Of a stretch of 25,603 bases of DNA, positions 22,503 through 25,603 are shown piece by piece (the stretch's first letter is position 1; every line of letters starts with the position of its first letter). The stretch covers positions 1-25,603 of the forward strand of contig JAOTWH010000009.1 of assembly GCA_029863035.1 (NCBI GenBank). The letters run 5' to 3'. This DNA comes from Acidimicrobiia bacterium. Its GTDB lineage: Bacteria > Actinomycetota > Acidimicrobiia > UBA5794 > JAOTWH01. Below the pieces are notes generated by a model that did not search any database, had not been told where the DNA came from, and saw only the letters and a program-made list of their open reading frames with translations. The position numbers and the translations under genes were made by a program.

Positions 22503-23939
22503 TCAATGGCCTCGATTGAAGAGGACGGCCGGAACGGTCCTCAGCAAGATCGCCGCATCGAGCGATGGCCGCCACTGTTCGATGTAATCGATGTCGAGGC
22601 GCACCATCTCCTCAAACGAAAGCGTGTTTCGACCGCTCACCTGCCACAAACCCGTGATGCCCGGCGGAACCTCGAGGCGCCGTTTGTGCCACTCGGTGTA
22701 GCGCTCCACTTCGTACGGAAGGGGCGGCCGCGGGCCAACAAGGCTCATATCCCCGCGAAGCACATTCCACAACTGTGGGATCTCATCGAGCGAAGTCGCC
22801 CGGAGAAGTCTTCCGATCCTTGTGATTCGCTCATCCTGAGCCAACTTGTAGACGCCGCCGTTGTCGTCGCCCTGGACCTTGCCAAGGATCCACGCATCTG
22901 CATACTCACGATGGCTTTCGCTCAGTGCGTCAACGGACATTGTGCGGAACTTGAAAAAGGTGAAGCGCCGGCCTCGTGACCCGACGCGGATCTGGCGGTA
23001 GATGACGGGACCGCGGGACGTGGCCTTGATGCCGATGGCGACAAGCCCGACCAACGGTGCCAAAATAACCAAAGCCACGGTCGATATCACGACGTCTACC
23101 GTGCGCTTCACAAACCAGTTATGTCCGACCAGCCGGCTGCCTTTCCTTCCGACCATCGGAAGACCGGCAACCTGGTCGATGTCAACGCGATCAAATAGGA
23201 GGCCAAGCAAGGGTGGCACCAGCTTCCACTCAACGCGCAACCTCATGCACTCACCTATGACGTCGAGTACCTCATCGTCTGGTGCCGAGCCCATTGCAAG
23301 AATGACCTCATCCACATCGAACTCGGTTACCACCGCGCTCAGATCCTTTGTGGATCCGAGTACGGGCACGCCGCCGATCTCATTGCCGGCTTCAGCAGTG
23401 GACTCGTCCGCAAGGAATCCAACCAGTCGGTAATACGTCGGGTTGGAACTCAGCTCTCGACCTATGTACCTGCCCGGGTCCCCCGACCCCACGATGACAA
23501 CCCGCCGAGTTGCATTCTCGTTGCGGCCAAGGGCCCCCAGCAGCCACGCGTGCAACCGGCTAGCCACCATCAGGGCGATGACTGCCATCGGAAGGAACAG
23601 CAAGGCGCTCGCGCGGGAGTAGCTAGCGCCCCGGTAGAAGAAGGTGATAGCCAGAATGACCGCCGTCCCGATGGCTACCACCCGAGAAACACCGACCAGC
23701 TCCTCGCGCAGCGCCTGTCGACGCCATCTGGTCCGCGCTGGCCACAGGAGGACCATGAATACAGCCGCGCTCCATATGGCGGGAGCCAGGTACGCATCGC
23801 CTGAGACCGCGTTGACATTGCCGGCAGAAGCGAAGACCGAGTGCCTCAATGCCACTGCAGAGATCACGGCGAGAAATATCAGGACACCCTGAACAAGTGA
23901 GAACTGGAGGCGCTCAAGCAGTGCGGCGCGGGAATGCAA
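22503..23939 (-). CDS. Polyprenyl-phosphate sugar-1-phosphate transferase (initiating glycosyltransferase, WbaP-like)
   Basis: About 478 residues from TTG 23939, chosen because AGGAGGG lies five nt upstream; the frame continues to 23999 without a ribosome site. Four N-terminal membrane helices are followed by a nucleotide-binding-like domain (RRVVIVGSGDPGRYIG), a fifth hydrophobic segment (VDVVISTVALVILAPLVGL), and the bacterial sugar transferase domain. The last has all conserved blocks: PVIYRQIRVGSRGRRF, FFKFRTM, ATSLDEIPQLWNVL, GDMSLVGPRPP and PPGITGLWQVSGRN. It transfers a sugar-1-phosphate from a UDP-sugar to undecaprenyl phosphate, the committed step of repeat-unit synthesis, at the cytoplasmic face. 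It overlaps the end of the DegT gene by 26 nt and precedes the dehydrogenase by 17 bp. First sugar identity is unknown. Confidence 0.9.
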   Translation of the reverse strand: MHSRAALLERLQFSLVQGVLIFLAVISAVALRHSVFASAGNVNAVSGDAYLAPAIWSAAVFMVLLWPARTRWRRQALREELVGVSRVVAIGTAVILAITFFYRGASYSRASALLFLPMAVIALMVASRLHAWLLGALGRNENATRRVVIVGSGDPGRYIGRELSSNPTYYRLVGFLADESTAEAGNEIGGVPVLGSTKDLSAVVTEFDVDEVILAMGSAPDDEVLDVIGECMRLRVEWKLVPPLLGLLFDRVDIDQVAGLPMVGRKGSRLVGHNWFVKRTVDVVISTVALVILAPLVGLVAIGIKATSRGPVIYRQIRVGSRGRRFTFFKFRTMSVDALSESHREYADAWILGKVQGDDNGGVYKLAQDERITRIGRLLRATSLDEIPQLWNVLRGDMSLVGPRPPLPYEVERYTEWHKRRLEVPPGITGLWQVSGRNTLSFEEMVRLDIDYIEQWRPSLDAAILLRTVPAVLFNRGH

Positions 23940-25173
23940 GCTCTCCCTCCTTTCCCTCGTCCATGTCCATGAAGCTCTCGACGGATCGACAAACGGCATC
24001 CAAGTCGGCCAGCGCCATGTCCGGGTACATGGGCAGCGACAGCCCGGTACGCGACCTCCGCTCGCTCTCCGGGAACGTTCCCGGTCCGTTCCCCAGATGA
24101 CCGAACGGCTCGGTCAAGTGAATCGGCCTTGGGTAGTGAATGCCTGTCGCGATGCGATCCTCGGCCAGTGCTTCGCGCAGCTTGTCCCGTTCCTCGTGGA
24201 TGACCACATAAAGGTGATAGACATGCGTGCGGTCGGCGAGCTCGCCCGGCAGCTCGATGTCCAACTGAGCCAGGTGTCGGCCGTAATCGGCCGCCACTAG
24301 TCGGCGGGACGCGTTCCAGTCGTCGAGGTGGCGCAGCTTGACATCGAGGGCTGCAGCCTGGAGCGCATCGAGCCGGCTGTTGTAGCCAACCATCTGATGG
24401 CCGCTCTTTTCTAACTGACCGTGGTCTCTGAGCGCCATGATGTTGGCGGCTATGTCGGGGTCGTCCGTCGTCACCGCACCGGCATCCCCGCAGGCGCCCA
24501 AATTCTTGCTGGGGTAGAAGGAGATGGCTGCCGCCTGGCCGAGCGATCCCACGGACCTACTGCGATAGCTGGCACCCAGCGCCTGGGCCGCATCCTCGAG
24601 CACCTTCAAGCCATGGTGAGATGCCAGGGCATTGATCTGGTCCATGCTCGCCGGCTGTCCGTAGAGGTGGACGGGGATCACAAATCGCGTCCGATCTGTG
24701 ATGGCGCGCTCGACGAGCTCCGGATCCAAGGTGGCGGTAACGGGGTCGACGTCCACGAGCACCGGGGTCCCTCCGGCATGCACGATCGCCTCGACGGTTG
24801 CAAAGAAAGTGTTCGCGGCGGTGATCACCTCATCGCCGCGAGCAATGCCCATGGCAAGCAGCGCAAGTGTGATCGCATCTGTCCCGTTGCCTAGGCCGAC
24901 GGCGTGATCGGTTCCTGTGTAGCGAGCCAAGTGCTGCTCGAAAGAGGCCAAGTGCGGGCCCCCGATGAAGGCGGCGTCGTCGAATATCTCTCTCCACGCC
25001 GCCACGATCTCGTCCCTGAGCTGGGGAACCCGAAGGTCCACGAAGGGAACTGCCCGAACCTCGCCATCAACCGCTCGCAGCTCATCGTCGAGATTTGTCT
25101 GCAATGGCCGATCCGAATACCGGGCGGTCAAGGCGCCACCCCAAGCTTGTGTAGGGAGCGGATCCGCAAGCAC
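23914..25173 (-). CDS. DegT/DnrJ/EryC1/StrS family PLP-dependent sugar aminotransferase
   Basis: The frame to GTG 25173 gives 419 residues, but family proteins begin near VPFVDLRVPQLRDEI (residue 42). In-frame TTG codons at 25131 or 25104 may therefore be the real start; none has a convincing ribosome site. The PLP lysine is in SFYPSKNLGACGDAG (Lys223 in the long numbering). The cofactor-binding Asp and Gln are in LEDAAQALGA (Asp194, Gln197), and the substrate-side RLDALQAA segment is present. The enzyme transfers an amino group from glutamate to a keto nucleotide sugar. With the Gfo/Idh dehydrogenase downstream it could form a 3-amino sugar (WbpE/WlbC-like); this is inference. It is the first intact gene of the assembly operon and follows a decayed ligase. 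Confidence 0.87.
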   Translation of the reverse strand: MLADPLPTQAWGGALTARYSDRPLQTNLDDELRAVDGEVRAVPFVDLRVPQLRDEIVAAWREIFDDAAFIGGPHLASFEQHLARYTGTDHAVGLGNGTDAITLALLAMGIARGDEVITAANTFFATVEAIVHAGGTPVLVDVDPVTATLDPELVERAITDRTRFVIPVHLYGQPASMDQINALASHHGLKVLEDAAQALGASYRSRSVGSLGQAAAISFYPSKNLGACGDAGAVTTDDPDIAANIMALRDHGQLEKSGHQMVGYNSRLDALQAAALDVKLRHLDDWNASRRLVAADYGRHLAQLDIELPGELADRTHVYHLYVVIHEERDKLREALAEDRIATGIHYPRPIHLTEPFGHLGNGPGTFPESERRSRTGLSLPMYPDMALADLDAVCRSVESFMDMDEGKEGELAFPRRTA

Positions 25174-25341
25174 GATGGAACGCGCCAGATCACGGTTTCA
25201 CAAGTGACGCGAAAACTCAACGTCCTTCGCACCTCTCCGCCTTCTCACAGTTGCCCAGAGGGCCGCCGCTATTCGCTGGCGGGGACCCTTATGACTCCAG
25301 ACAGTAGTTGCATACCTCGCGTGGTGCCAAGCCGCGACTCC

Positions 25342-25603
25342 AGGGAGCGGAGTCGCCTGCAGACGAAACACGAACCCGGTCGCCGCGATCACGCAAGAGA
25401 TGCCCAACCTGGTGAAGGCGCAATTAGCGGGTTGACAGGAACGAAGACGAGGCCAGCCGCCGTCGCGGCAAACATGGCTACGAGGCTCTCGACTCGCTTC
25501 TCCAGGTAGATCACTACACAATCTCGTGGCGATGTGCTCAGACGCGAGAGGCCGCCAGACGCGCCGGCGACGGAACCCCACAGCTGCTAGTAGGACAATG
25601 TGT
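25342..25603 (-). pseudogene. Frameshifted remnant of an AMP-forming acyl-CoA ligase (ANL superfamily), N-terminal part
   Basis: On the minus strand, codons from 25520 to 25392 read CVVIYLEKRVESLVAMF, then AATAAGLVFVPVNPL, then a TGA at 25391. This is the recognisable early block of acyl-CoA synthetases (typically V-I-Y-L-x-K-R-x-E-x-V-x-A-M-F ... F-V-P-V-N-P-L). The next expected block (QV-x-HILRD-x-VRVLV-S) continues in a different frame from 25417: HQVGHLLRDRGDRVRVSS. A further frame change near 25540 joins a plausible upstream part (ARLAAS). At least one frameshift plus a stop make the gene non-functional here, and nothing alignable follows below 25342. The upstream end may continue beyond the window. 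It points the same way as the DegT operon. Confidence 0.68.

Noticed and set aside
24904..25509. 201-codon plus-strand frame spanning the DegT N-terminus and ligase remnant
   Set aside because: Antisense to a clear DegT coding region and to the ligase blocks; composition is not protein-like.
25198..25581. 127-codon minus-strand frame near the right end
   Set aside because: Arg/Ala-rich with no ribosome site; the recognisable ligase blocks lie in the other two frames, so this is decay background rather than a gene.
1..25603. tRNA, rRNA, insertion sequence, integrase or CRISPR
   Set aside because: I saw no clover-leaf sequence, transposase motif, terminal inverted repeat or spacer-repeat array by eye; a covariance-model search was not possible.

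Overview
The window is a chromosomal exopolysaccharide/capsule biosynthesis locus from a high-GC Gram-positive bacterium. GTG and TTG starts, GTGA/ATGA gene overlaps, possible leaderless promoters, and a surface protein with long Thr-rich linkers point to Actinomycetota, perhaps class Acidimicrobiia. The class is inference; no rRNA or marker gene is present to fix it.

Layout. (1) Positions 1-2414, minus strand: the first 32 codons of a membrane protein (probably an MMPL/RND transporter), preceded by a large fusion of an ECF sigma factor, a zinc-binding anti-sigma-like motif, one membrane helix and extracellular Fn3/Ig-like domains. (2) 2415-3114: a divergent region, a 79-codon orphan gene with a strong terminator, and a long non-coding leader. 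(3) 3115-4668, plus strand: a secreted right-handed beta-helix protein with C-terminal Asp-rich repeats. (4) 9536-4709, minus strand: a tightly overlapping five-gene operon for a modified nucleotide sugar (SDR epimerase/dehydratase, C-methyltransferase, sugar-1-phosphate nucleotidyltransferase, PIG-L deacetylase, second C-methyltransferase). (5) 9684-12554, plus strand: a zinc-ribbon methyltransferase and two GT2 glycosyltransferases. (6) 13626-12568, minus strand: a membrane-anchored paralogue of the beta-helix protein. (7) 13796-14710, plus strand: a third GT2. (8) 25173-14740, minus strand: an eight-gene operon holding the assembly machinery: DegT aminotransferase, polyprenyl-phosphate sugar-1-phosphate transferase, Gfo/Idh dehydrogenase, a degenerate receiver protein, a Wzz-like co-polymerase with a very long cytoplasmic tail, a Wzy-like polymerase/ligase, a GT4, and a Wzx flippase. 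(9) 25342-25603, minus strand: a frameshifted remnant of an AMP-forming acyl-CoA ligase.

Together the genes describe a Wzx/Wzy-dependent polymer pathway. The initiating transferase loads the first sugar on undecaprenyl phosphate, four glycosyltransferases extend it, unusual sugars come from the C-methyl module and the dehydrogenase/aminotransferase pair, Wzx flips the unit, and the Wzy-like and Wzz-like proteins polymerise it. The two beta-helix proteins are probably extracellular polymer-modifying or polymer-binding factors. No tyrosine kinase is present; the Wzz-like gene is instead translationally coupled to a pseudo-receiver. The most notable points are the sigma/sensor fusion with no canonical start codon, the beta-helix pair, the pseudo-receiver/Wzz-tail pair, and the decayed ligase.
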